Shown: positions 1 to 8,795, counted from the stretch's first letter. The stretch: DNA of 19,579 nt from an uncultured Flavobacteriia bacterium (GCA_903887095.1 CAISOQ010000328.1:1-19579); one strand, 5' to 3'. Made by a program: numbers and translations. Notes: a model not told the origin generated them from the letters alone.

Positions 1-2084
1 GAAGAAGATAAATCAGTAAAACCAGTGGCAAGTCCTGCACAGTTCTGTGAATTAGAAAAGTCTGCCACAATACCACTTAACACATCAATATAATCTGCTA
101 TTGTTAATGAATCAGAACACCCACCTGGTGCTGTAACTATTAATTCTACATCATATAATCCTTGTTCTCCATAAGTATAAATTGGATTCTGAATAGCTGA
201 TGAAAAGCCATTTCCAAAATTCCACTGATACGTTGAACCGGAAGCAGCAATACTTGTGCTAGAAAAATTAATGGCTAATGGCGAACATCCATCCGTTAAC
301 GATGATGTAAAGTTGACAGTGGGTTTGCTGTTTATGCTGACAGGCAATGTAACATCATCAGAACAACCCGCAGGATTGGTGACTGTCAGTACAACTGAGT
401 AGGTCCCAGATGACAAGAAAACTTGTGACGGGTTTTGTTGGTTGCTCGTTTGGCCATTTGCGAAGTTCCATTGCCACGATTGATTTTCCAATCCCGGAGT
501 TACAATCTCTGTAAACTGTATCGGTGAATTCACACATCCTGCTGAATATGAAAACGCTGCCGTTGGTCCAGCTTGCGCATTAATGTAATTGATCTTCGTC
601 GTTGAATCGGTGCATCCCGCAGGACTCGTAACTATTAAACGCACTGAATATTGACCACTGTTGGTGTAAACATGCGCAGGGTTCACTTGTGACGAAAAAT
701 TATCGTCACCAAAACTCCAAAAATAAGTAGATCCAGCGTCAGTAAATGTGATGTTGTTGAAGTTTACCGAAAATGGGGCACAACCTATTGGTGTTGCTGC
801 AGCAAAATCTACCAGAGGTTTACTGTCAATGTGAACAATTTGTGTTGTTTGAACAAGTTGCCCAGCGCTACTCAACACCTGCAATGTCACAGGATAATCT
901 CCTGCTATTGAATAAACATGCACTGGATTTTGGACATTGCTGTTTGTACCATCACCAAAATTCCATTGCCAACCTACAATACTTCCGAGTACATATGAAG
1001 AGGTGTCTGTAAATTGGGTGTTCAACCCGGAGCAAGTTTGGTCAACAAAAAACCCTGCAACAGGCATGTCAATAACGATTGTCTGGGTTGCTTGATTGGT
1101 GCACGCTCCCGCAACAATCGCCGTTAATATGACATTGTAAGCGCCTCCCGCAGCATATGTATGGACCGGTTCAAAAGCCGTTGAGGTTGTATTATCACCG
1201 AAATTCCATGAATAACTAGCTCCAACCGGAGACGACGTATTCGTAAAATAGATGGAATCTGTTATTGGATCAATCGTATAGGTAAACTGAGCCGTTGGCA
1301 CAACATTTACCGCAATATTATCTGAATAGTTGAATACACACCCATCGATGGTACCATAGTTTAAATTAATGGTATAAGTGGCAGCACCATTGTAGGTTGT
1401 GCTCGTGCTTTGCGTGTTGGCTGTTGCGCCATTTCCAAGGTTCCACGACCATGCATTAATTGTGCGTCCGTTATAAACTGTCGGGGTAGAAAAATTAACC
1501 AATGCACCATCACAAACAACCGGCGGATTTGTTACAATCAAGCCGCCCGAAGAAGAAGATGTTTTGAATTTGTGCTTACAAACAGAACCGTTTAAAAGGG
1601 TAGTAATGGTGTTGAAATCAGCTATGTCTATTGCTGTACAAGCCCCTGCTAATTGAAAACGAATCTTAATCAGCGTTGTATTCAATGGCACCAAATAACT
1701 CGCTGATGGACCCGATGTTGTATTACTCACAAATTGGTTCATCGGATTGTAATACGTGTATGGATCCAATGGCCCCACCAAAGTAAAGGTAGTGTCATAG
1801 GTCATCTTCGCTAAATCAAACTTAAACCAGAAATCAAATGAATTTATCGGTCCATTTGATTTAATCGAAACAGGTATATCATAAAAATAATTTCCTCCTG
1901 TAGAGACAATTTGAGCATTGCCAAGGTCAAAAAACATTGAATCATTCGACACATCGTACGTTGGAGGTGGCGTTAATGCGCTTTTCTCCGCTGTATTCGG
2001 CGAATTTGCATATACTATTTTACTGCTGGTCAACAACAGAAAAAACAAGCAGATCTTGGCAATTAACCCTTTGTTTTGTTTCAT
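1..2084 (-). CDS. Secreted cohesin-like plus multi-PKD repeat protein (C-terminus beyond window)
   Basis: The minus-strand frame stays open from an ATG at 2084 to the window edge, giving 694 codons with no stop. A signal peptide (MKQNKG start, hydrophobic core, likely cut after A26) is followed at about residues 50-175 by a cohesin-like beta-sandwich module (FFDLGNA, NSFDFWFKFDLAKMTYDTT, TLLNGSVC) that is closely related to the next gene upstream. From about residue 180 come six PKD domains of roughly 80 residues each, with the usual W-x-FGDG-type core and N-P-x-H-x-Y motif (WQWNFGDGTN, NPVHVYS), plus the start of a seventh. PKD domains are extracellular beta-sandwiches in adhesins and polymer-degrading enzymes. 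Long proteins of this type in Bacteroidota usually end in a T9SS sorting or gliding-motility-associated domain, but that end lies outside the window. A surface adhesin or scaffold role is inferred; no catalytic domain is visible. Confidence 0.9.
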   Translation of the reverse strand, partial: MKQNKGLIAKICLFFLLLTSSKIVYANSPNTAEKSALTPPPTYDVSNDSMFFDLGNAQIVSTGGNYFYDIPVSIKSNGPINSFDFWFKFDLAKMTYDTTFTLVGPLDPYTYYNPMNQFVSNTTSGPSASYLVPLNTTLIKIRFQLAGACTAIDIADFNTITTLLNGSVCKHKFKTSSSSGGLIVTNPPVVCDGALVNFSTPTVYNGRTINAWSWNLGNGATANTQSTSTTYNGAATYTINLNYGTIDGCVFNYSDNIAVNVVPTAQFTYTIDPITDSIYFTNTSSPVGASYSWNFGDNTTSTAFEPVHTYAAGGAYNVILTAIVAGACTNQATQTIVIDMPVAGFFVDQTCSGLNTQFTDTSSYVLGSIVGWQWNFGDGTNSNVQNPVHVYSIAGDYPVTLQVLSSAGQLVQTTQIVHIDSKPLVDFAAATPIGCAPFSVNFNNITFTDAGSTYFWSFGDDNFSSQVNPAHVYTNSGQYSVRLIVTSPAGCTDSTTKINYINAQAGPTAAFSYSAGCVNSPIQFTEIVTPGLENQSWQWNFANGQTSNQQNPSQVFLSSGTYSVVLTVTNPAGCSDDVTLPVSINSKPTVNFTSSLTDGCSPLAINFSSTSIAASGSTYQWNFGNGFSSAIQNPIYTYGEQGLYDVELIVTAPGGCSDSLTIADYIDVLSGIVADFSNSQNCAGLATGFTDLSS

Positions 2085-2107
2085 GTGAAAATAGAAAAAG
2101 CTTGACG

Positions 2108-2115
2108 CGAAGGTA
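2108..2115 (-). promoter_or_regulatory. Possible Bacteroidota -7 element before the PKD protein gene
   Basis: Read on the minus strand this is TACCTTCG, one mismatch from the Bacteroidota sigma-A -7 consensus TAnnTTTG, about 24 nt before the ATG at 2084. I found no convincing -33 TTG at the expected distance, so this is a weak candidate. The surrounding 96-nt spacer (2085-2180) shows no strong hairpin after the upstream gene, so read-through from that gene is equally possible. Confidence 0.25.
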
Positions 2116-2180
2116 CTTTTGATATACTATCTTTGTGTGAACTGTATGTTGCCGGTATGTTAAATTAAAAGCGCTAAAGT

Positions 2181-2921
2181 TTAATTCAACTTAACAATGC
2201 GGGATTTACAAATTGAACTTGCCGTAGAAATTTTCAACCAATAAGTTGCATTTTCGAGCGTTTCAATATTCAATTGATCGTTCTCATTGAACATGCGCGT
2301 TTCCATTACCTTGCTGCCATTAAGATCATAAACTTCAACAAGTGATTCTTCATTGGAATTTAATTGAACATAATTCGATGCAGGATTAGGGTGAATATTT
2401 AAATCGCACTCTTTGTACAAATTCAATTCGTTTATTCCAGCACCATTATTGGTTGCTGGCGCTGTCCAGTAATAGTTGCATGGATTGCCATTGAAAAGTG
2501 CTGTACACGCAAAGAAATCTGCGGCTTCTATTATAGTACTTGCTGATGAAAGGATAAAACGCAACTTTAAAAGCGTTGTGTTTCCAGGGAGCTCATAAGT
2601 TAGGCTTGGCCCTGATGTAGTATTGCTTAAATTGTTATTGGAAGTGTTGAAATTACTGTACGAATCGAGGTCCGTTACAAATACCAATGTCGTATCGTAG
2701 GTTAATTTAGTTTCATTGAATTGAAACCAAAAGTCAAAAGAACTGATTCCCCCTGTTGTAATGGCATAAACGGGAAATTCATAATAAGTGGTTCCTGAAG
2801 TTGTTGTTGTTGTTGCATTGGCAAGGTCAAAAACCATCGTGTCTAATACACTTTTTGAATGGCTTTGTGCAATTGAAGTAAAGGCTCCAAATAAGAATAA
2901 AAAAGATAAAATTCGTTTCAT
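2181..2921 (-). CDS. Small secreted cohesin-like protein with T9SS sorting domain
   Basis: This 246-aa protein begins with a signal peptide (MKRILSFLF start, likely cut after A18, before Q19). Residues ~28-150 form one cohesin-like module: FDLANA near its start, then SSFDFWFQFNETKLTYDTT, and ADFF...ALFNGNPC at the end. The same landmarks occur before the sorting domain of the 1144-aa neighbour and at the N-terminus of the PKD protein. Residues ~173-246 are a type A T9SS C-terminal domain (NIHPNPASNYVQL, VEVYDLNGSKV), so the protein should be exported across the outer membrane and attached at the surface or released. It is in effect a free-standing version of the shared module. It lies downstream of a terminator hairpin with no clear promoter of its own. 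A binding or scaffold role is inferred; there is no catalytic signature. Confidence 0.92.
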   Translation of the reverse strand: MKRILSFLFLFGAFTSIAQSHSKSVLDTMVFDLANATTTTTSGTTYYEFPVYAITTGGISSFDFWFQFNETKLTYDTTLVFVTDLDSYSNFNTSNNNLSNTTSGPSLTYELPGNTTLLKLRFILSSASTIIEAADFFACTALFNGNPCNYYWTAPATNNGAGINELNLYKECDLNIHPNPASNYVQLNSNEESLVEVYDLNGSKVMETRMFNENDQLNIETLENATYWLKISTASSICKSRIVKLN

Positions 2922-2950
2922 AGTTTTTGATTTTAGATGAATGTTTTTAA

Positions 2951-2991
2951 AAGAAAGGAAGCCGTAACCACGAGGGCACGACTTCCTTTTT
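2951..2991 (-). terminator. Intrinsic terminator-like hairpin after the 1144-aa gene
   Basis: The arms AAAGGAAG (2954-2961) and CTTCCTTT (2982-2989) are perfectly complementary over 8 bp. An inner CGT/ACG pairing lies past one mismatch, and T-rich sequence flanks both sides. It sits 26 nt past the stop codon of the 1144-aa gene and before the ATG at 2921. On the minus strand the second arm is followed by CTTTT. The symmetric A/T flanks mean it could also act on the other strand, but no plus-strand gene ends here. Confidence 0.7.
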
Positions 2992-3016
2992 GAATTATTC
3001 CGATGAAGAAATAAGC

Positions 3017-6000
3017 TTATTTACCAACTACAACTCTTTCAGTTTTGCTGAATTGACCGTTAGAGATTTGAACGAAGTAAACTCCGTTAGAAAACTCATT
3101 CATGTCGATTGTAGTTTTTTCATTTGCATTCACATCAAATTGTGTCAATACTTGTTGACCAGTGATGTTCATGATTTGAACAGTTGAATTTTGGCTTGCA
3201 ACGATGTTCAACAATCCTTTTGTAGGGTTAGGATAGATTGAAGCAAAGTTTGAAGTCTCTTCATTGATAGTAAGTGCAGATTTACTGAATTCAACAGTAA
3301 CTGGCTTACCATTCAACAATCCAAGTGTATTAATGAAATCATCCGCATTGATTTTACCTGCAACATTGTTGAAAGTAACTTTCGCAATAGTGTTGTTTGC
3401 AACGAAGTTATCCATGTCGATTGCTGTATAACGCAACGTTCTGTCGCTTTCATTGAAGAATGCAAATCCATCTACGTCAGCATTTACTGCATCAAGTGTA
3501 GAATAAGTCATTTTATCTTCGTTGTATTGGAAAGCGATATCCAATGCATTAACTGGCTCGTTAGAAACGATTGACACAGGAACCTCAACTGTAGATCCAT
3601 TTACAACAGCGTTGTCAAGATCAAGGATAACCTTAGATGTAGCGCTTTTCAAAACACCATCCGCTGTATAAGCAGCATAGTTTCCATCCACGTCACCTAA
3701 CATAATTGATTTGTAAACCAACGTGTCAGATGTTGGACAGCTAGCATATCCTGTAACTCGAGCAGGAAGTACGAAAGGAACAACCGGCACTTTGTATTTT
3801 GAATAACCTGCTAAATCGTTTGCAGGGAACGTAGTTGAAATTTGGTAAGCTGGCGTTTGAAGTCTTACAGTATCAACAATAACCCAGTCTTTAGAAGGCT
3901 GACCGTTAGAAACACCCGCAGCAGAATAGTTCCATGCTTGTTGGAATTCACCAATGTTCAATGTTGCTCTTTGCTTAATTTGTGAGATATCACCAGCAGA
4001 AACAACACCATCAAGGTTAACATCCAATGCAAGAATCTGATAGATTGATGGCGTAAATGTTGCAGCATCGTTCAAAAGAAGTGTTTTACCAAGTACAGCA
4101 TCTGCTGCGTTGATGATCAACTGAACAGTTGCTGTGTTACTTACATTTCTTTCGAAATTTAAACCTAGACCGTCTGTCAAGTCATGCGTAAACATCCCTA
4201 GTGTGTCTGGTGTAACAAATGAGTTGTTGTTAACAACGCTTGTTACAGTATCAGCACCACGCACCTTAGAAATAAGGAAAGCATTAGGAAGAGCCGAGTT
4301 GTATTTGATTGGACTATTGTCAAACCAGAATTTCAACAAACCTGTGTAGTTTTCATCTCTGTAAGTAATTGCTTTACCGGTAGAAGATGTCCTCGCAGCA
4401 ACTCCAGTAATGTAACTTTCTTGAAGGAAAGAAGTTGTAAACAAAGACGTATCTGTCGATAAAAAGCTTCCTGTTTTAGCGAATTCTACACAGAAAATTT
4501 CACCTGTACCATTGAACTCAGCAGTTGAAGGAGCAGATCCTTTGAAGTATACAGAAATTGTCATTTTACCATTCGCAGCATCGATAGAATGTGCTTCTTC
4601 AAGGTAAGCAGCATTGATCAAATCACTTGAAAGAGTAATGTTACCAGTAGGTGTAACCTTAGCAGGATTGTAATCTAAAATAACATCGTAACCTTTTACG
4701 TTGTCAACAGGAGCCGTTACAGCAACTGAAAGTGGAATACAAAATGTTGGTTCATAACATGGTTGAGAAATGATTCCGATTTCATAAGGAAGTGCGTTTG
4801 GATCAGCGATGTTTAATACAACAGCAGATGAAGTTGTAATTGCACCTTTGTTGTCAGTTGATTTAACTGTCAAACTAGCTATTCCTGGAACAGATGTCCA
4901 AGTGAAAGAATAGGGTGATGATGCGTCAACACCAACAGAAGCACCATTCACAAAAAATTCAACTTGCGTAACTGAACCATCAGCATCCGATGCATTCGCG
5001 TTTATTGTAACTGCTGCTGGTGCAATGAACGTAGCAGAAGCCAATGGAGACGTAATTGCAGCTGTTGGCGGAGTGTTTACTGCTACTGCGATGCTCGCCA
5101 CTGTAGAAGTTGCAACCAAACCTAAGTTATCAGTTGCTCTTGCTTTTATTGTGTGGTTTCCAGCTGTAGCTGTCCAGTTGTATGAATAAGGACCAGATGT
5201 AAGCGTTGAAACGACAACGTCATCAATCAAGAACTCAACTTGTGCTACTGAACCATCAGCATCAGAAGCCGTTGCTGTAATGTTTACAACATCTTGCTCA
5301 ATTGCAGTAGTTGGAGCAGAAACAGAAACAACAGGTGCCTGGTTAGGTGCTACTGTAAAGTTGATTGTTGATGTTTGAGTTGCAGCACAATCACCATCTG
5401 TTGCGATAGCATAAAGCGCGTGTGAACCATTTGCAGCAGTATAAGCAGCAGAATAAGGAGATGTTGCATCCGTTTCGAACAAAGCACCATCTAAATAAAA
5501 CTTAACATCTGTTACAGAAACGTTATCTGAAGCAGTTGCAGTAAAGTTAGTAGCCGTGTTCGTAATAATTGCAGCACCATTTGAAGGGCTCGTCAATGAA
5601 ATAGACGGCGGCGTGTTTGCCGTTAATGTTAATGATGGGTGAGTTAAACCACCACTTGGAGGATTATTAGCCCAATAGTTTTCAACAGCATTCGTTAAAA
5701 CATTTTGAATCTGTATGTTTAATTCAAAGCTCAAGTTTCCATCTGTTGTAAACTGCGCAACCAACACCTTGTTTGAAGAAGTTAAACCTACAATTCCACC
5801 AAGTGCAGCAATTGACCCACCGTTTATTAAAACTGAATTTCCTACGGTTTGATCTAATGCATCCAATGATGATCCCAAACCAAGTGAGTTGGGTCCAACA
5901 TAGTAAGGTGGAGTTGCTGCAGAAAAAGTCATCATACCGTCAGCAGCACCTGTACCATTAATTGGCGCACCAAAACATCCACCTGGGTTGTTTGCAAGAA

Positions 6001-6451
6001 TGCCTTGAGCATTACCAACAGACCCGTCTGTGTCTTCGTTTTTAGGAACACCAACCTTTGCACCACCAACACCACCAGTAGTGAACCATGAATCGAGCAT
6101 TACTGTGTTTTTTCTGGTGTTTAATGCAGAAACTGTATACGGGTTTACTGTAACCCCGAAATTAGCTTCATTGTAAAAGTTAGTAGTTGTATTAACCTTT
6201 AAAGGATTCGAAGCGTTTCCAACCAACAAATTGAATTTCCAACCAGCAGCCATGTCCACATAAACGCGGTATGTTACTGAGTTCGTTGTTAGTGGTGCTG
6301 GAGACGCCTCAGAAATTGAGTTTGCCACATCTGCAGCGTTTGCTTGGTAGTATTTCTCTACGTAAATTCCATCCAAACCTTGAGCGAACGAAAAGTTACC
6401 AATCATTGCCAATCCAAGACCAAGCAATAATTTTTTAGTGTTTGTTTTCAT
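3017..6451 (-). CDS. Large multidomain T9SS surface protein with VEKYY-family, Ig-like, cohesin-like and dockerin-like modules
   Basis: This is a 1144-aa protein. I chose the ATG at 6451 over one 33 nt upstream because the signal peptide MKTNTKKLLLGLGLAM... starts there (likely cut before Q24). Residues ~25-275 are the VEKYY-family domain shared with three genes near the TonB receptor. Residues ~279-555 are three Ig-like repeats (DADGSVAQVEF type, resembling Big_9). Residues ~549-700 look like a first cohesin-like domain (KGYDVILDYNPAKVTPTG). Two dockerin-like calcium loops follow, at D810/N812/D814/D821 and D920/D922/N924/D931, separated by about 98 residues. A second cohesin-like module spans ~937-1062 (VEVPVSIVSNEPVNALDIAF). 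A T9SS type A sorting domain starts at about 1070 (IYPNPTKGLLNI, GVYFVQIS). It is probably a surface scaffold or ligand binder. The domain names are by eye; the repeat relationships are clear in the sequence. Confidence 0.93.
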   Translation of the reverse strand: MKTNTKKLLLGLGLAMIGNFSFAQGLDGIYVEKYYQANAADVANSISEASPAPLTTNSVTYRVYVDMAAGWKFNLLVGNASNPLKVNTTTNFYNEANFGVTVNPYTVSALNTRKNTVMLDSWFTTGGVGGAKVGVPKNEDTDGSVGNAQGILANNPGGCFGAPINGTGAADGMMTFSAATPPYYVGPNSLGLGSSLDALDQTVGNSVLINGGSIAALGGIVGLTSSNKVLVAQFTTDGNLSFELNIQIQNVLTNAVENYWANNPPSGGLTHPSLTLTANTPPSISLTSPSNGAAIITNTATNFTATASDNVSVTDVKFYLDGALFETDATSPYSAAYTAANGSHALYAIATDGDCAATQTSTINFTVAPNQAPVVSVSAPTTAIEQDVVNITATASDADGSVAQVEFLIDDVVVSTLTSGPYSYNWTATAGNHTIKARATDNLGLVATSTVASIAVAVNTPPTAAITSPLASATFIAPAAVTINANASDADGSVTQVEFFVNGASVGVDASSPYSFTWTSVPGIASLTVKSTDNKGAITTSSAVVLNIADPNALPYEIGIISQPCYEPTFCIPLSVAVTAPVDNVKGYDVILDYNPAKVTPTGNITLSSDLINAAYLEEAHSIDAANGKMTISVYFKGSAPSTAEFNGTGEIFCVEFAKTGSFLSTDTSLFTTSFLQESYITGVAARTSSTGKAITYRDENYTGLLKFWFDNSPIKYNSALPNAFLISKVRGADTVTSVVNNNSFVTPDTLGMFTHDLTDGLGLNFERNVSNTATVQLIINAADAVLGKTLLLNDAATFTPSIYQILALDVNLDGVVSAGDISQIKQRATLNIGEFQQAWNYSAAGVSNGQPSKDWVIVDTVRLQTPAYQISTTFPANDLAGYSKYKVPVVPFVLPARVTGYASCPTSDTLVYKSIMLGDVDGNYAAYTADGVLKSATSKVILDLDNAVVNGSTVEVPVSIVSNEPVNALDIAFQYNEDKMTYSTLDAVNADVDGFAFFNESDRTLRYTAIDMDNFVANNTIAKVTFNNVAGKINADDFINTLGLLNGKPVTVEFSKSALTINEETSNFASIYPNPTKGLLNIVASQNSTVQIMNITGQQVLTQFDVNANEKTTIDMNEFSNGVYFVQISNGQFSKTERVVVGK

Positions 6452-6478
6452 CTTTTTATTTTTTCTTTTGTTTTTAAA

Positions 6479-6625
6479 AATCATTGTTCAATAGTCACCC
6501 AGATCCGTTTGAAGTGGATTATTATTTTGCTGATATTGTGGGTTTTGACTTTTAGTCGAAGAAACTCAAACTATCCAATTTCTTTTTTCAAGATCGAATC
6601 TTTCAGCAACTATTGAACGATGATT
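6479..6625. repeat. 17-bp inverted repeat framing a 113-nt core in an intergenic spacer
   Basis: The left arm, AATCATTGTTCAATAGT (6479-6495), and the reverse complement of the right arm, ACTATTGAACGATGATT (6609-6625), differ at one position in 17. Together they frame 113 nt that fill most of the spacer between the 708-aa gene (stop at 6637) and the 1144-aa gene (ATG at 6451). The core has no ORF and no clear promoter. The pair could be a small MITE-like remnant, a long-range RNA stem in the leader of the 1144-aa mRNA, or two operator half-sites. No clear target-site duplication is visible in the flanks. Confidence 0.7.
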
Positions 6626-6636
6626 AATAATTCTTT

Positions 6637-8763
6637 TTAATCACAAGACAGTCCGAAAGCAGGAGCAAAGATTGTAAAATCGTTTACATCTGTATCTCCA
6701 TCTTTATCCAAGTCTGTAGGACACGCCTTTACACCTAAAGTTTGACCTAATACCTGAGAATAAGACCAATCTGACAACCAGTTTTGACCAAGCGTAGAAG
6801 AGAACGCACCTCTGTAAGGAGCAGGCTCAAAGAACCCATCAGATGGAGGTGTAGGACATCCCGTAATGGAAAGTGGTGTAGCTGGCACTGGATCGTTTTT
6901 AGTAGTGGCCACATTAGTGTTACCATTGATAGCAAATGCAGAGATGAAACCAGTAAGTGACGTCAATGAATCATTTTTATCTGTTGTAAATTGTGCTTTT
7001 TCAATCGCTTTTAGGCCGGTAACAGTCGCTGTACTACCAGCATTAGTTCCCATCGCAAACGTGTTACCTATCAAGGTATTACACTTAATTTTCAAACTTT
7101 CAGTATTCGCATCAGCATCTTGCTGCGCCACTTCAGTAGTCCAGTTTTGATATGCATTAAAGGTACGTGGAGCAGAAATTCCTTTTTCAATGTTGATACC
7201 ATTTCTAAAACCTGCAATAATTGAATTGTATAACTCGCCTTCAGCACCATCTTTAAAGTTGGCCCCTGACAATGAACGGTTATCAGCCGTGACTGCAGCT
7301 TTGCTGTTCCCCATTAAAGTAAAGTTGTACATTATAGGATGTGATCTTGGGGTTGCGTTGTTTCCGTTGTCATCAGAATCTGCTTCGATACCATTGTCAT
7401 TGTCAACACTCACGTTACCAGTACCACCTTGGTCAGCCTTCATTCCATAAAAGAACTGTGCCTTACCCGTCCATCCAAGATCGTAATCGAACATGTCGTC
7501 GTTACCAAATAGTGTCGTACAATATTTTAAATTCACTGTTCCACCGAAAATTTCGATGTTGTCATCCGCACAAGAAACGATTTCAATGTTTTCAATTTTA
7601 GTGCCACGACCAACTGAAGCAAGTGTAAGACCATTGATCTCAGAACCTACTAATAAGTTTGCTCCAGAGTGACGGATAGAAACATACGTCATTACCCCTG
7701 AATTGTCATTGTCATCGAAAGAACCTGTGCTTGTATAGTATGCACCAACATAACTTGCTACGGATCCACTAGTTCCAGAAGTTGGAGCAGCTCCAGAAGC
7801 AGGTGCGACATACGTCATAGAACTAAAATAACCCGCTGCACCTGGATTTGGATAATCTCCTCCAAAAGTGATTGCGTCACCTGATGTAACAGCAGCAGTG
7901 AGGTTAGCAGAAAGGGTTAATGTAGCACCAGAAATACTCAAAATGGTTGACCCTGCTGCAATACCCGTCCCAGAAACCGCTTGTCCCTGAACGACGTATG
8001 CAGGTGCACTAGCGCTAAGTGTCAATTTATTCTGTCCTGAAGCATTTGAGCCAGACGCAGCACCACCAGCTGTCAAACCAAAAGTGTACGACCCTGAAGG
8101 CGAAGTTGAAAGCACTGTACCAACTGGTATGCTCGTAGCCACACCAAACTGGTCTTGAGGATAAGAAGAAGCGAAACCTTCAATTACACCCAAACCATCT
8201 GCTACGGCCAACTTACCACTTTGACCCGGAACGAAAGGTCCGTTAGTAGCAATTTTTAGGTTGTTAGTTGCTTTACCTAATAAAAGCACACCACCCCACT
8301 GACCTTTGTTTGCAACTCCATAACTACCACTAAGGTTGTCTGCGGCTGCTGTAAATACGATTGGACAAGACTCAGTTCCTGGAGCCATGATCTTACCACC
8401 TCTTTCGATGATAAGCGCTGTCGCTGCTGCCAGAGATGGCGCAACTGCTCCTTTGATTAAAGTTCCCGGTTCAATTGTTAATGTAGCACCAGATGCTACA
8501 TAAATTTTCTGATCTATTGTCCAGATCTTGTCACATGTTAATGTCAAGTTTCCAGTAATTTCACCTCCATAAGAAGCAGCTGAAAGGTTAGCCCACACAC
8601 CATTCGCCTGCGCCAAACTTTGAATCGTTTGTGTAGTTCGTGATGTTGTAGAAGGACAGCCACAAGCTGCACCCAGATTTTGTTGCGCAACAGTAGCGCT
8701 TGTACCCAACACTGTCATTGAAGCCAATGTAAGTAGACTTTTAATTGTCTTTTTTGTTTTCAT
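6637..8763 (-). CDS. Secreted right-handed-repeat surface protein with C-terminal dockerin-like loop
   Basis: This 708-aa protein has a signal peptide (MKTKKTIKSLLTLASM..., likely cut after A26). It belongs to a Bacteroidota family often misnamed 'multidrug transporter'. The landmarks are TLTIEPGTLIKG, a GKIMAPGTESCPIVFTAA stretch, GQWGGVLLLGKA, DDNDNSGVMTYVSIRHSG, EINGLTLASVG and DDNIEIFGGTVNLKY, consistent with a beta-helix-like repeat fold. Members of the family often lie near TonB-dependent receptors. Residues ~205-345 look like an insertion not typical of the family. The end has one F-hand calcium loop, D684/D686/D688/D695, within DLDKDGDTDVNDFTIFAPAF, of the dockerin or thrombospondin-3 kind. 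No T9SS sorting domain is present. A surface-binding role is inferred; the substrate is unknown. Confidence 0.92.
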   Translation of the reverse strand: MKTKKTIKSLLTLASMTVLGTSATVAQQNLGAACGCPSTTSRTTQTIQSLAQANGVWANLSAASYGGEITGNLTLTCDKIWTIDQKIYVASGATLTIEPGTLIKGAVAPSLAAATALIIERGGKIMAPGTESCPIVFTAAADNLSGSYGVANKGQWGGVLLLGKATNNLKIATNGPFVPGQSGKLAVADGLGVIEGFASSYPQDQFGVATSIPVGTVLSTSPSGSYTFGLTAGGAASGSNASGQNKLTLSASAPAYVVQGQAVSGTGIAAGSTILSISGATLTLSANLTAAVTSGDAITFGGDYPNPGAAGYFSSMTYVAPASGAAPTSGTSGSVASYVGAYYTSTGSFDDNDNSGVMTYVSIRHSGANLLVGSEINGLTLASVGRGTKIENIEIVSCADDNIEIFGGTVNLKYCTTLFGNDDMFDYDLGWTGKAQFFYGMKADQGGTGNVSVDNDNGIEADSDDNGNNATPRSHPIMYNFTLMGNSKAAVTADNRSLSGANFKDGAEGELYNSIIAGFRNGINIEKGISAPRTFNAYQNWTTEVAQQDADANTESLKIKCNTLIGNTFAMGTNAGSTATVTGLKAIEKAQFTTDKNDSLTSLTGFISAFAINGNTNVATTKNDPVPATPLSITGCPTPPSDGFFEPAPYRGAFSSTLGQNWLSDWSYSQVLGQTLGVKACPTDLDKDGDTDVNDFTIFAPAFGLSCD

Positions 8764-8795
8764 AAGATAATAAAATATTTTTCTCGTTTACGGTG

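Noticed and set aside
2128..2135. Exact TATCTTTG on the plus strand, resembling a Bacteroidota -7 element
   Set aside because: No plus-strand gene follows and no -33 element lies at the right distance, so an antisense promoter cannot be argued beyond chance.
4971..5263. 17-bp identical DNA copies (4971-4987 and 5247-5263) as a mobile or regulatory repeat
   Set aside because: Both fall at the same place in adjacent Ig-like repeats of the 1144-aa protein and reflect domain duplication.
6866..7601. Several plus-strand open frames of 86-94 codons opposite the 708-aa gene
   Set aside because: They overlap each other and lie antisense to a clear gene, with no recognisable content.
6637..8763. 'Multidrug transporter' label for the 708-aa protein
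   Set aside because: It has a signal peptide and repeat-fold landmarks but no membrane segments beyond the signal, so it cannot be a transporter.
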